A DNA stretch of 64,000 nt from Watersipora subatra. Its lineage: Eukaryota; Bryozoa; Gymnolaemata; Cheilostomatida; Watersiporidae. The stretch spans positions 21,236,182 to 21,300,181 of the forward strand of contig NC_088711.1 of NCBI RefSeq assembly GCF_963576615.1, written 5' to 3'. Shown one piece after another: positions 11,288-24,097 of this stretch. Below the pieces are notes generated by a model that was not told the DNA's origin, ran no database searches, and saw only the letters and a list, made by a program, of their open reading frames with translations. Position 1 is the first letter of the stretch, and the number at the start of each line of letters is the position of its first letter. The translations under genes and the position numbers were made by a program.

Positions 11288-14200
11288 ATGGGTGATAAGG
11301 GAGAGGGTATAAGCCAAGCACACACCCTTACAGTATGCAACCTCATCCTTCTCAACTGCATAGTGTGTGGCCTCGAGCTTGTAGCCAGCGCAGCGCTAGT
11401 ATATCTCCCACCCATGCTGCTCGAGGCAGGGGTCGAAGACAAGTACATGAGTTGGGTCCTCGGATTAGGACCAGGTCTCTGTCTGTTCATCGTGCCAGTG
11501 CTAGGCCGCTGGATGGACACTTGCACTAGCAGGTTTGGCCGAAGGATTCCGTTTATGTTTATACTAAGTCTCATGGTGCTACTCGCCCTTGTCCTCATTC
11601 CCTATGCTGACCATATGCTACCAGAACGCACAGAGTCTACGTCTGGCTATTCCGTCCATGTCTATCTACTAGCCATGACCGTTGTCCTCATAGACTTCAG
11701 CACTCAAGCTGGTCTCACTCCGTGCGAGGTCTTTCTGCAGGACATCACCAAAGGTCTTCCAATACGGGATCGAGCGTTCAGCCTCTACTCTCTCATGTGT
11801 AGTGTCGGCAGTTGTGCCGGTTATCTCATCCTAGCTATCAACTGGGAAAAAACTATTCTTGGCACTATCTTTGGTGACCAGGAATATTGTGTTTTTTCTC
11901 TTCTGTTTGTCATTTTTCTCGTTCTCATGGTCGTCAATCTGCAAACTGCTTCCAAGATCCGCAACAGGCAGAATATTCGCAACAATAAGAGTTTTGCTGA
12001 TATGCAGATGCTGCAGGCCGTTCCTAAACTCTCTGATCATTCGCTGGCTGAATTGAAGCGCAACAATAACTGCAGTTGCCTCTCTCGTTTCGTTCTATCT
12101 ATCATACCACAGGGAATTGTCTCCCTTTTCACTATACCATATGCACTGCGTCGTCTTGTATACGCTAATTTTTTTTCATGGGCCGCAGTTATGGCCTTCC
12201 TGTTGTTCTACACAGACTACATGGGTGAGGTGGTTTATGGAGGCAAACCTAGCGCAGCAGTCGGAACCGTTCTTCGTCATCAGTATGATGATGGCGTGAG
12301 AATGGGCAGCTTTGGACTGTTTCTCCATGCTGTTATGTCATCAATAACAGCGACTGCCATTGAGAAGCTACAAAATATTTACGGCATGAAAGCCATTCAC
12401 TTCACGAGCCTTCTGATATTCACCTTTAGCATCATCCTCATTCTACTGACAAGCAACCTCGTTGTTATGCACACACTTTCCATGGCTACTGGAATAGCCT
12501 TCGCTTCTATGACCACAATTCCTTTTTCGCTTGTTGGAATGTATCACGAAGACAAAGAGGTGAGTCTGCTAAGGCTACTCGATATGTACATTTAAATTGC
12601 TATTTCTGTTAGTAATTGGTATCATCCTTACTGTTCGTAAAAGAGGAATGTCTCTAGGAATTCTACCATAAGGCGTGTTGGTGTTATCACCTCTCATTTC
12701 AACATTTGTGTCTACAAGAGGTATGCTATCAAATAAAACAGCCGCTAACTATGGTAGTTGACCATCCCAAACATCTCTAACAGAAGTGCCCTTATGCGGC
12801 TAGATAAAACTTAAGGGTTTCCAACTTGTTGATAAATATAGGGCTTGATCTGTCATAAATCAAACTCTCCGCTGGCAATGTTTGGGGTTTGACCAATAGT
12901 ATCATGCTGACCCACCCATTCGATCGATCATGTGATATTGTTTGCACTGCTTTGATTTGCATAATCCTTAGCAAACAGGAGGGAATAATAATATGGAGAT
13001 TATAGGCAGATATGCATAGCAAGTTGCGAATGGTAGCTGAGGGCAGCAAAAGAAACATTTATCTCACCTTTAAGAAATTAGACTCCTTATTTAACGGCAT
13101 TTTAGTGTACTCAAAGTTTCATGTGGTTGGTTTAGACTTCAGAGCAAGGTTAAGCATGTTATGTGGAATTAGGTATGCATGTAGTTTGCGGGTCATGGGT
13201 AGTCACTGAGCACATCTGAAAAATTCTGTGTGTTCATTGAGCATATGCTCATCTGGTGGTGTGTTGGAAAAGTAATGCATCTAATTTTGCTGACCTCACA
13301 GTCAGCGTCTGATAATCAAGCGCTATCACCAGCATATGTTACTATGTTATCATAAAAATGCTTTGTGTTAGATTTTGTCAAATGTACATAAACAGCATCT
13401 GCAAGTCATTTGTGGTGCAACTGCCACAAGAAAATTAGAAACTGGTACAGTGCATATCGGTAACGAAGAAAATTTCATTCTGATTTTGATGTTTAAAATC
13501 TCAAAGTCATTGAAACCATTTAAATTTCTCACTATATCTGAAGCATCGAAGATGTCTATCATATACATGTAGATATATACAGTCAAACATGGATAACTTG
13601 AACTTCACGGGACCGAGCAAAAGTGTTCAAGTTATCAGAGCGTTCAAGTTATCAGAGCACTGTCACAAGTCCATGTATTTATTTATTTCTTAGTAGATAC
13701 ATGCACATATACAAACTATAATAGAAATCAAAAGCATAAATGGCTTGTTTCAAATTAAATGCTTCTAATGTAAAGTTTAAAACTTTTTAATCAAAAAGTA
13801 TAGATTTTTCTATCACTTGAGATTGTTTTGTTGTTTGAGGTGATGTTATTGCCAGGACGTTTTTTAGATTAAAATTGGCAAAACTTGATCGTTGTTGAAA
13901 TGCTCAGAAGAAAAGACATCTTTTTCTTTTGAGCGTTTTAACCGAGATCAATTTTGCCGATTTTTCTTGAAGTTCATGCAAAGGTCACCTCACTTTTCCA
14001 TGCTTCCGGAAGGCAATCGCTAAGCGGATGTTTGGTAAAAAATCAAAATTCACCAAACCTTTAGAAAAGTCGTTGACAAAAATATTTTGCCGACGGTGGT
14101 AATAACGACGCCTATGATTTACGAAAAGCTGAGGTTTACCTCTATGACTTGGAATAAAGTGATTTTCTAAAGCGATAACAACCGTCTCGGTAGCCGTTGG

Positions 14201-16674
14201 GCAAAAAACTGTTCGAGTTAACAGAGTTGAGGTCGAGTTATCTATAGCAATTTATCATTACGTGGGAACAAACCAAAGAAACCGTTCGAGTTAACCATGT
14301 GTTCGAGCTATCCGTGGGCGAGTTATCCATGTTTGACTGTATATCTGAAAGTCTGTAGTTTCGACTTTCCAGCTATAGCAATTAATATCTTGGAATTGAA
14401 AGCTCGCAAGGTGCTGGGTTCAAACTCACAAGATTGCAACCGCAAGTTTCAAACCACTCGTTTAACTACTGAGCTATACAGTCTTTAGCATCCAATTGCT
14501 CTTATCCTATACGCATATGGTGCAAAAGTGCACGCTAAATGTACACTTATGATTATTAACTAATATTATCTCGTCAATTTGTTATTTTTTGAAATTGTTT
14601 AGAAACTAACTTTTTGCTAATTGTACCTATTTTTTTAATTTTTAAATGTGTCTTTTCAATTGTGCATTACACTTCTATTTCTGGTTTTTCGTAAGCTTCG
14701 ATTATTAGTAAAGGCTAATATTTTCAAGCGGACAATTGTATTATCTCGAGTAAGAATAACGTCAAGGTCAATACTTTTAACAATTGTATTATCGAGTAGG
14801 AAAAGCATCTACATTCTCTCCGTTCGGTCAGACAAAGACAGACCGATATCTCATTTTTACATTTGTACCAGAATCGAGAGGCACCATATCGTCGTATTCA
14901 AAGTTTTGATGGATAGCCTTCTGCTGGAACAGTAACCTATTTCATACACACACTTATTATATGCACGAATTTTCATTATTAATTCAACGTATTCAGGATG
15001 TTTATTTTGTCTTCTCAGTTCGTATTAGTTGTATCATTACCAAATCATCTTTATTGTAATTATAGCGAAACAGACTTAATTTAGCTATTACTTGCTAATT
15101 ATTTCACATTTACATCTAAACCCTTATATAGTTGTTTTATTTTGTTTTTTAATTTATTTGACCCGCACAAAACACTTTTCTCATGATATGAAGTTTGAAA
15201 GTTAGAATGGTAACTGTTGTTATATGTTAAATAAAAATTTAATTTCTGTGCAAACTTATTACTCTGGCAACGCCAGGCATTCAGCTAGTATGTAAGTTAT
15301 TAAACATTTGGCCTGAGATCGGGCCAATATTATTAGCTGACTATTATTTGCTGTGTAATAACTGTTCAGTGAGTTTAAAAACGATTGTCTTCTAATTGAG
15401 CGTTGCTGGCCGTAGTATGTAAAGCAGAACTTTAGGTTTATAATTATAATCGCTCATCTTGTGTCCTCTATCACCGCTAGTTATATTTTCATTCATACCA
15501 GAGAGGAATTTGTCTAGTAAATCCAAAAGCATTCTAAATTCTGTGTTATATGAATACTTCTTTGCCATCGACTTTTGTAACATTCTTTCATACTAAAATT
15601 GCTTTCGTATAGTGTCTTCATTCAGGGTAACCAGGATAGATTAATAATTTTATTCTGTTGATATTGTTGTTATATGTTTATTTGCGTATGCAAAATCCCG
15701 AACGTTGTTTTAATCGATCTCTAGCTCAACCTACGCTCAGTGATCATTCATGTTGATTGAGGCTGGTTCACCCTATATCGCCATATCTCGGTGTTGAAGC
15801 CACAATTTTTGATGATCATTGATAATAACAATGTTTACATTATCACAAACCCATCCGCGTTTGCATCAGCAAATACTCCGTGAGGCAGTGTTTTTTTTTA
15901 ACTTTTGGCATACATGAATCAAATACTAGTCCTGCAGTAACTATCGTAAGCGGCAATATATCAATCACGTTATCCGCGACCGCAAATTACTATCGCCGAA
16001 ATGGTTCTCATTCGCCAAGGCGGTCGTCGATGCTCGAAGAAATATCAGGAAAGTTTGACGGCTGCAAACTTTCCCGACGTGTCCGCGTTGCTCCGTCAAT
16101 GCCATTGGTTTACGATTCACGTAATCGGCAACGCCTGCCGAAAGCAAAGCGCAGATATAGTGTGAACCAGCCTTTAGGTAGTGCAAAAAAGATTTAAAGT
16201 CAAACATTTCTATACCTTCTAAGTTTTTATGCCAATGCTCACATGCACATTTATCAGTTTTAGAGGTGGATGGCCACCAAGGGGAATCTCCCTTAATAAT
16301 TTTAAAAGCATATAAGTTCACTGATACTCTGAACAAAAAAATAACTCTTGAGTCTGGAAACTTTTCATTTCAATGTTTTCTTTTGTTTACAGGTATTTTT
16401 CCCAGATTCCCAGTCATTCCGAGGGTTGGGCATGGATATGGCCACTTTGGACACTTCGTATTTCTGCTCCCAGGTTCTGTTGCTTACCTTCATGGGCTAT
16501 ATCGTGCACCTCACAGGCAGCGCATCTATGTACCTAGTCACGGCAGCCATATTGTCGACAATCTCTTGCTACTTCATATTCACTGCTGTTTACAATAAGA
16601 GTGACATGCCTCGATATCTTTTTGAACCATCTCAACCACCTCAAGGCCCTGCTATTCTTATTACCAGCGTATAA
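11288..16674 (+). CDS. SLC45A3-like (prostein-type) membrane transporter, two coding exons
   Basis: Coding exons are 11288-12559 and 16393-16674, joined in phase 0 (donor GAG|GTGAGT, acceptor TTTACAG|GT), giving about 517 residues. SLC45 proteins are 12-TM MFS carriers, several of which co-transport sugars with protons. Visible are a hydrophobic first TM (about residues 15-35), the SLC45 loop motif SRFGRRIPF (about 80), VLIDFSTQAGLTPCEVFLQD, SLYSLMCSVGSCAGYL, and FLLFYTDYMGEVVYGG followed by YDDGVRMGSFGLFLHA. The last two follow SLC45A3 closely. Exon 2 supplies the final two TMs and ends YNKSDMPRYLF, again SLC45A3-like. Human SLC45A3 is about 553 residues; this one has a shorter loop before the last TMs. 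The ATG at 11288 is chosen because it starts directly after a plausible acceptor. The 3.8-kb intron is a transposon sink. Other SLC45 members are a less likely match. Confidence 0.88.
13580..14339. mobile_element. MITE family B, copy 1 (Tc1/mariner-like, TIR CAGTCAAACATGGATAACT, TA duplication)
   Basis: The element starts CAGTCAAACATGGATAACTT and ends with the complement AGTTATCCATGTTTGACTG. Both ends are bordered by TA (13578-13579 and 14340-14341), the target duplication of Tc1/mariner elements. The interior is largely self-complementary (GCTCAGAAGAAAAGA against TTTTCTTTTGAGC near 13910-13935). At 760 bp it has no transposase. A second copy, inverted, lies at 59449-60205. It sits in the SLC45A3-like intron. 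Confidence 0.9.
14395..14490 (-). repeat. tRNA-derived SINE-like sequence
   Basis: Read on the minus strand it has an A-box-like TAGCTCAGTAGTTAAACG and a B-box-like GAGTTTGAACCC about 45 bases later, the internal RNA polymerase III promoter layout of tRNAs. It does not fold cleanly into a full tRNA by eye, so a SINE head or tRNA pseudogene is likelier than a working tRNA. Confidence 0.5.
15180..15291 (+). mobile_element. Helitron-like 3' terminus (hairpin + CTAG)
   Basis: CTGGCAACGCCAG forms a short hairpin, followed eight bases later by CTAG and then T. That is the Helitron 3' signature (hairpin, CTRR end, insertion before T). Related ends occur at about 61548-61587 and, reversed, at 35846-35880. 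Only the 3' end is recognisable; the 5' boundary is not defined. Confidence 0.55.
15761..16178. mobile_element. MITE family A, copy 2
   Basis: It begins GGCTGGTTCACCCTATATCGCC and ends GTGTGAACCAGCCTTTAGG, the inverted termini of family A. The interior shares CCATCCGCGTTTGCATCAGC and ACTAGTCCTGCAGTAACT with the other copies. It lies in the SLC45A3-like intron, 215 bp before exon 2. Confidence 0.8.
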
Positions 16675-19532
16675 AATCATAAAAACACCTGTCTATAATA
16701 TTCTAGCAATACTCCTATTCTACTGACAACTAGAAGAAATCTCATTGGCATCTCCCAACAGGCTGTCTTATGTGCTCAATGAATTTAACTCGCATGAATA
16801 TATTTTTGTATGTACTAATTAGAATGCATGGGATGCCTCATAGGTCTACAGCACGGACATAATATTTATTCAATATCCCTTTTAAAATTAATTGTTTCTT
16901 CAGCTTGGTTGGTCTAACTCAACTTGGGTTATCCATTGTTAGTAATAGAGAAGTCAAGATTTACCTTTGAATTAATCTCTACTTTACCAGTAACAGTAAC
17001 TACCTTTTCTTTCTATTTTTTATATTTAGCAGCGTTTAATGTCAGTACATTATCAATTTTTTTAGTCATTTCGTTGGCAGAAAGCAGTTAGGTATCTGTT
17101 TCTTGTTGCCATACGTTATACCTATTCCACTCTTATTGTTCTTCCAGATGTAATGTTGATTTGCAGTAATTATTTTTGGCTTTATAGATTCATTTCTTGT
17201 TGATATCATAGTTGAAATATTTTGATTTTCAATGGTTCAGTTTTAAGATTTATTTCTGTATTTTATTTAGATGGTTATGCATAATTCCCCAAATAATAAG
17301 TTGATCTCTATCAAAATATCACTCAAGTTATAGAATTGCTCTGAGTCAAGTTCTAAAGCCAACTGTACCAGACTTATTTGTTTGATGTGATTTATTTGAA
17401 ATGATTTACTTACAAAATGAAAGTAAATACATTCAGTATTTAATCCGTTTCAGAAGGTCCACGCCACATGAAGAGTTATGGATACGTTAATAACCATCTT
17501 GGCAGGTATACGCGCTGAGCTAGGCATACCTGTTACTGAAAATCTTTTATCTTTTCTTAAATTTTTTCCTCAATTATGTGTTCATTAGCCAAATTTGGTT
17601 AATCTATGCTAGTAGCGAAACTAATTTGTGGATATGCTATAATTGTCTACTGCATTTGACACCCGGTAAACATACCCGAACAAGACAGTGTTCATTTTGT
17701 TGACAGTCACAATGTGAGATGTTGTTGCAAGTACTAACAGAGGATCTGTCAAGGCGGTAGTCTGCCTGTTACAACCTTCTGCAATGCTCAAACTTTGTAT
17801 CTTGGACAGCTATCTTGATTCTAAAGCATTGTGATATGCATTACGGAATTGTCCCCCAATACTGGAGTGCATAGAATTGCTTGCCTACATCATAAGCTTG
17901 GACATCAAAATGCAAATGTATTTTGAGACTGCCTCAGTTATGCTGTATACTTCTACAAAAAGCAAGCAAATATTTGTCTTAGCTAGTCATTATTCATACA
18001 AGTGCTGTGAAAGGAACTGCGTTCCCCCAATACCTACAAACCCTACATGGCAGCCATCTTACAAATGTGGCAGATCACTGACATGGGATATGAGCTGAGA
18101 TGCTTATTCTTTAACATGTTTCTCTCACAAATGACATCCTTGCATCATTTGTCCAGTTTAACTGCCTTTTCTCCCTATCCTGTTTTACAAATTTATAGTT
18201 TGTAATGATTCAGCCACTTCTATTAGCAATTTCCTATCACTTTATTCGCACCCCTCACTTTTATATACTAACACACTAACAGTGCCCTGCTCCGTGAGAG
18301 ATTTGCATGTGTAACCATGTCCACAATTATTCTTAAATGTGAAATTTAGTAGTAGTAGCGTAGTTGGCTGGGAATCTGATTATCCAGGCTCAATTCCGGT
18401 ACTGATATTTTTTATTCGAACGCTTTTAGCGTGGCTTCAGATGGACATGGCTCTCATCTTTAAAAAAATTATTTGATCATTTTACTACTACCTCGTAAAA
18501 TGATCAATTTGAAGCATGGCCAACGCTGAAAAGATTTCATAAATGGTTGATGAGCTGGTGTTATACCAGTGGGCGCAGCAGTGTTAGACTGATATCCACC
18601 GTCAGACAGCAGATATCAGTGCAGAAGATTATGCTAAAGGTTATAGACCAGTTTGCATATTTTGAAGCATCGGGTAAAAGCACTGAGTTCAAATGATGCA
18701 CATAATTTGAAGTTGTGACCATTACAAAAAAACAGTAGGAATGTTGCTACTATACATTTTGCAGTGCTAAATGCAGTAGAAAGATTTTCATTACGCTGTA
18801 CATACATGCACAGCCCATTTTTGACTTGATATGACTTTGACCCAATACAACGGTAAGATGACAATGTTGCTCAAGCTTGAGTACGAGTGGGCAAACGAAT
18901 TGGTCATAATTAGCGGGCAAACGAATTGATCATAATTAGTGTGCTGTATATGTTAAAATGAAAATCTACTATGGTTTTAATAAATAATAACAATGACAAT
19001 ATAACATATGACAAAACCCTAAGCGTGATAATGCCTGACTCTCTATTTTGAAATGATATCTGAGTTAGAGCATAAGTTCATCAACTTGCTTAACATAATA
19101 TCCAACAATTTTATGCAATTCAGTATAGATGTTTGGAAAGTCAGCACTGTTAGTTGGTCCACAGTCCGTCCACAGTACCAACTTCATATCATTGCACAGT
19201 TGCAGTACACACACAAGTTTCCCTTTGAAGAAGGTGCCTTCACAGTATGCATGAATTGCTGGGCTTCAGGTAATGCTCATGAAAGGAAATGCGTAGTAGA
19301 TCACAAAGGGCAATTTTCAGTAGGAGGCAGTTGCAGTAAATGTCTATTGTGCATTAGAAAGTTCTGCGCTACTGCATAATTCTTACCGTATATACTGCGG
19401 GCGTATTGCATCACGAAGATGCAGGGCAGTTCTCCTGCATTACAACCCTGAACCCTGTCATAATTTTACATACCTGTAGATGTGGTACGATGTAAGGATC
19501 TATTGCTAGCATGTGCAAAACCATTCATATAA
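16675..19532. other. Intergenic stretch with one SINE-like repeat
   Basis: The start contains the 3' UTR of the SLC45A3-like gene; I did not pin its poly(A) site. Beyond it the only recognised features are the repeat at 18283-18470 and a ~27-bp direct duplication (GGGCAAACGAATTGRTCATAATTAG, twice, 18890-18942). ORFs are short and unrelated to known families. Confidence 0.45.
18283..18470 (+). repeat. SINE-like dispersed repeat (copy 1)
   Basis: It shares an ordered set of words with 38507-38700: CTCYGTGAG, CATGTGTAA, CACARTTATTCTTA, TTGGCTGGGAATCTGA, a B-box-like GGYTYRATTCC, and TTAGYRTGGCTTC. The B-box-like motif suggests a tRNA-derived SINE, but the A box is not clear. Confidence 0.6.
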
Positions 19533-20363
19533 TAGGGTGTGGGCCAAGCAGGCAAAAGAGCTTTAGAAATGATGTTTCGTCGGCACCCCCTTTCAGTGGC
19601 AACTTCTGCAGTGATTCAGACTAATTTCAGTATGAAGAATTCAAAACTGAAGAGTTGCTGCAGCTGCCATTCCCACTTCTATATGAAATTTAATAAAAAT
19701 GGTATTTTAGGATTTATCCCCTCTGTAAATAAGATTCCTTCTATAGAAGCATCAGATTTGCAACTTTTTATCATAATTATTTTGCAGTGATTTATAATGT
19801 CAGTGGTAGAGTCAAAATTCCTCTTCTATCTATTTTCGAACATTCCATATCCTACGATCATTACCCCCACATGTAAGCTACATACATGTATATACATATT
19901 TGTACATGGGTATATAATTGTATGGTTTAATAGCTTTATTTTACAAAAAAATTCAAAACACCATAATTATGATTTAGAACCTGAAACTGATGAATCAAAA
20001 AAAATAATAAGATACAAGATAAGTACATTCAGAGCTTTGACATGACTTGTGTAGACCACATACATGGCTCTCAAGAAATTAATTTAATAAACATTCACTA
20101 AGCACACAGGTCAAACGCTTAGTCACTGTTTAGAAAGCTGGAAAAACACTTTGTAAAAAGCCTGAAAAGTCTGTTTCCAATGGTGTATGCCTTCAATTTG
20201 TCTGCAAGACTTCCAGATTCACAGAACATGCTATCAGATACTGACTAACGGCAGCAAAATGGAGCTTGTTAAAAAAAAACACAGTGAGGTGAATGAATAT
20301 TTTTTAGATTTGTGATACTTTACCACTCAAACCTTTAAGGTGAGATAACGGGACTTATAATTA

Positions 20364-20440
20364 TTCTATAAAATAATTATTATGTAATTTAATTACATAA
20401 TAATTATTATGTAATTTAATTACATAATTAATAATCATTA
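20364..20440. repeat. AT-rich tandem palindrome
   Basis: ATAATTATTATGTAATTTAA and its complement alternate twice, making a self-complementary block inside the long-TIR element. It is a potential cruciform or replication-slippage product. Confidence 0.7.
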
Positions 20441-21550
20441 TTAAGATGGAAGGAATGCTAACATTGTAATCTGTACAAACCAGTAGTGGTGGCTACTGAT
20501 CAAGATGCTTGTATTCAGTTTGAAAAATAACTTAATTTCAATCCAGCCAGACATCAACCATTAGTCTTGCTCTCATTAATCAAATGGACAAATCATGCAT
20601 GTATTCAGTCCAGTTTATTGGTGTAAGCTGACTAAGTGGCTGTGATTTCCTCAGTCAATGTTGGCTGACATTCATTTAGCAACCTGAAAATGAGCCGGAA
20701 ACCTACTACTCATGATACGCCTTGTGAAGATGAAGACAAGCCAACAAAGAAAATCACAAGATCCAATTCTGCTGTCCACTTATATGCATCAAGACCTACA
20801 TTTAAACATATGCATGATTTGTGAAAAAAGGTGCGGCACTACTCACACAAATCAACTACTCGCAAAGCTGTCCTTCATATGGCCAAAACTGTGTCTGCTG
20901 GTATGTCCATCTACCCTGTAAATTAACTAAGATATGATTTTTTTCCGCTGCTTTGACTATGCTAAGTAATTGATAAGCAGTGCATTGTATTGTTTTGCAG
21001 ACCAACTTGTATGGGTATGGCACCAATGATTGGCATCATATCACCCTACAAGCAACTATGGCCCTCACAACGGATTTGAACTCCTATTGACATCTTCAAG
21101 CATGGTTTTGTGTAAACATTTTACTAATTGTAGGAGCGGTGCACCTGTCTACATATGCAGATGGATTGAAGAATGCTGCTACCATCAAACAGGAAGAACG
21201 CATAGTTTATAGAACTTTGATCAAAATATGGTTGCTTTAGAGATGACCTCTCATAACAATTGTTATGACGAGTATATGTGTGTAATGCTCGATACACAAC
21301 TGCGTAATTGATGAAAATGTTGATTAATCTTGGCTCAACAGAATAAATTAAAATTGTTCACTACTTACCTATGGTATCTTAGAGTTTCTATGTAAGAGGA
21401 CAAGCAGAGAGCTGTGCCTCTAACTGCAGTTTGTGGATATTACAGCCCAGGTTCCCAGAGGGCAACTGAGTTAGAAACCTTCTCAGAAGACTAGTTCATA
21501 TCTATAGCGGATATGATCAAACTACCATAAATGCAGTGACTCCAAGCTAT

Positions 21551-21870
21551 TGAGGATGAGGGGCCATCCTTGTGGATGCCTTGGCGGTTATCCAAAGCTT
21601 GCCTGCCAGTGCCATTTCTTCAACATTTCGTCAACTTACTGATACAATTCTTGATGTGCTTATCGCTCATACTAAAGAGTACAACGCTGCTTGTGTGGAT
21701 TTTGTGATCGAACACTATTGCAAGAACAGAGCTACTAAGGCTACTAAGCTCGGAGATAAACTTCCAATGTGGAAATCTCATAGGCGTGCACGGTTTTTCG
21801 AGCTGCGTTGCAGTTTCATCCTTTGCAGGCAAAGGGAGAAAAGAGTCATAGGAAACTCATCAAGCTAGAA
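21551..21870 (+). pseudogene. Broken coding fragment of an unrecognised transposon-associated protein
   Basis: One frame reads continuously through VDALAVIQSLPAS, FRQLTDTILDVLI and VDFVIEHYCKNRATK, with a protein-like composition. A similar word order occurs in large uncharacterised proteins that are multicopy in invertebrate genomes; that is a recollection, not a search. Stops and frame changes on both sides show it is not a working gene. It sits inside the long-TIR element, so it is probably the remains of that element's own gene. Confidence 0.4.
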
Positions 21871-23214
21871 GTTGACTTTCAGCAGGCAATCAAAAGACTC
21901 TCAAAATCATTTAAGTTTTGGGACAACTTTATTCTCTCTATGACACTTCCTCATGCAGACTATGGCCAAGAAGATAGCACCCAGGAAAAAGGCTCAGACT
22001 CAAACTGACTACGGGACAGGCTTTTTGTGGTTAAGTCTAGGCGGTCAGTCGTTCCCTCTCTTCAATCGATGAAAAAACATGTGCATTGTGGCAATTATGT
22101 AGCAGCTACATACGTGTATATGGAAAAAGGCAGCAACACAACTCGCCAATGCACTATTTCCTTCTTTACATCGGTAAATTCAGGGCAAGAAAAACGATAA
22201 GTATGCAGTCAAGTGTCATACCAGAATCATCGCCCCACTTAATATTCTACAAGCAGTTCTATTGCAGTGTCAAAAATCCAGGTGCTGAGTGAACTGATGT
22301 GCCAGTATCATAGCAAAGCTGCCTTACACAGAGCTTTGCACTAAGACAAAACTGAAGCGAGAGTAGCAGATGCCGATGGTGAGGACAATGACTAAGAACT
22401 CAAAATATTGAACTAATAGTTAGGATACGCGATATTTTGAAACATCCCAGCTCGATTTGTAAGACTGTTGATATTAGCTACTAATAATACTACTAATGGT
22501 AATGGTAATAATAATCACCAGGTTCACAGTGCTTGCATCGTTCTTTCTATTTTCTATGACTCATCAGTGTCAGGTTAAAAACATGATTATATTATTTTGA
22601 ATTGTTTTGTAAAATAAAGCTATCAAGCCATATATTTATATACGCATGTACTTGTACGTATATACATGTATAAATTATAGTTTACATGTGCGTGTAACAA
22701 TCGTAGGATATGGAATGTTCGAAAGTATATATGAAAGATGAATTTTGACTTCACCACTGACATTCTAAATCGTTTTAAAATAATTATGCTAAAAGTTACA
22801 AATCGGATGCTTCTATGGAAGGGATCTTATTTACAGGGGAGATAAATCCTAAAATATCATTTTTATTATATTTCTCATAGAAATGGGAATGGCAGCTGCG
22901 GTAACTCTTCAGTTTTGAATTCTTCATACCAAAATTAGTCTGAATCACTGCAGAAATTGCCACTGAAAAAGGTGCCAACGAAAATGCAAGAAAAACTGCC
23001 TTGGCCCACGGCCTATAACAATCGTTGTCCTCAATCGATGATGCATAAGTTCATAACGTCGCTGAAAGAAAACTTTCTGTTCGTTCAACAAGACTTCTCG
23101 AACTGATAAGGAAAATTTTTCAATGTTTCTCTAACATACAGTCGTAATATGTATATGTATAACATCTTTGCGTGGCTACTGCGGTACTATGTGCTTAGTA
23201 CCCATACTTATGGA

Positions 23215-23240
23215 CCTCCAATCAGAGCCATCGAGTGTAC
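23215..23240. repeat. Left half of a 32-bp palindrome with 8-bp direct repeat, split by the gypsy element
   Basis: CCTCCAAT (23215-23222) is followed by CAGAGCCATCGAGT and then GTAC (23237-23240). On the other side of the gypsy element come GTAC (30266-30269), ACTCGATGGCTCTG and CCTCCAAT (30284-30291). With one GTAC removed as the target duplication, the pre-insertion site is a perfect 32-bp palindrome flanked by an 8-bp direct repeat. Confidence 0.9.
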
Positions 23241-23809
23241 TGTTGTGGAAGTCAGCGCTGACTAACCACTAGCAAGTGGGTTCTGCGTACAAGTTGTTTT
23301 ATACTGAACGAGTAATAGCTCTCATGCACAACTGTAATTGTTGCAACAAAGTGTCTGGTGAATAATGGCTTTTATTCACACAAGCTCTATAAACATGAGA
23401 AGATAGAACAATTAGAACAATTCACTACAATCAAGCGTAATGCTGAAATGAGTTACAATAATAAATACCCAAAACAGTTACACTTGTAAATGTAAGAATG
23501 TTAAGCAATATATATGTTACCAAAGATATACAAAGCTGCACAAAGGTAGGTTAATGTTACCACACTGTTCTTAATGCAGGTTAAGGACGTAACTCTCAGT
23601 CTTTAGTTCCGTTGTTTGGAGTCCGTATCACTAGCTCTGTGCTCTTTGTTTTCCCGTCTTAACACTGAAGCACCATTGCTTATATAGCAAGGGCTGAGTG
23701 TTAATCAACGGGCTTTCCACGCAAGCTGGCTTTTAAATTATAGGGCTAATCTGAGAATAGCTGAATGCTTATGGCAATTAAAACAACTCAGCTTAGTAAA
23801 TCCATCACA
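23241..23809 (-). repeat. 3' LTR of the gypsy element
   Basis: 569 bp, beginning TGTTGTGGAAGTCAG and ending AAATCCATCACA on the plus strand. In element orientation it holds a TATA box (TATATAAG, 23686-23679) and, about 305 bases later, AATAAA (23376-23371), as expected for U3-R-U5. No difference from the other LTR was found by eye. Confidence 0.95.
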
Positions 23810-23821
23810 TTCTCCACCCCT
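23810..23821 (-). other. Polypurine tract of the gypsy element
   Basis: The minus strand reads AGGGGTGGAGAA directly against the 3' LTR, the usual primer site for plus-strand DNA synthesis. Confidence 0.8.
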
Positions 23822-24097
23822 AGATGCAGTGCCGGTATTTTAATATTGGCTCACAAGCGTCGATAAAGGATGGATTAGGGATCCAGCTATAATGTTGACA
23901 ACCGTGTTGTAACCTTAGGTTACAATGCTTAGTTATCCTAATAATACAGCTGGTTCGAGTGAGTTGAATGTTTTGAGTGATGGTTGATGCTATAGCAAGG
24001 CTCGAGACCGTAGATAAAGGCATCCGAGACTCCCCAAGTGAGTTTCCAAACTTAGTGTCATCGGACATACCAATATCTTCTTTTAAGGCCTCGAAGC

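Larger units (their letters stand above)
19533..23015. mobile_element. ~3.5-kb DNA transposon with ~385-bp terminal inverted repeats, degraded interior
   Basis: The left end (TAGGGTGTGGGCCAAGCAGG) and the reverse complement of the right end (TAGGCCGTGGGCCAAGGCAG) begin arms that stay alignable for about 385 bp: 19533-19920 against 22632-23015. Shared words include ATTCTTCATACT and complement, AAATCCTAAAATA and complement, and CCATATCCTACGAT and complement. The termini look like long TIRs around a 2.7-kb interior. That interior holds broken coding pieces (20750-20900; 21551-21760) and an AT-rich palindrome. No target duplication is clear. The superfamily is unknown. Confidence 0.7.
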
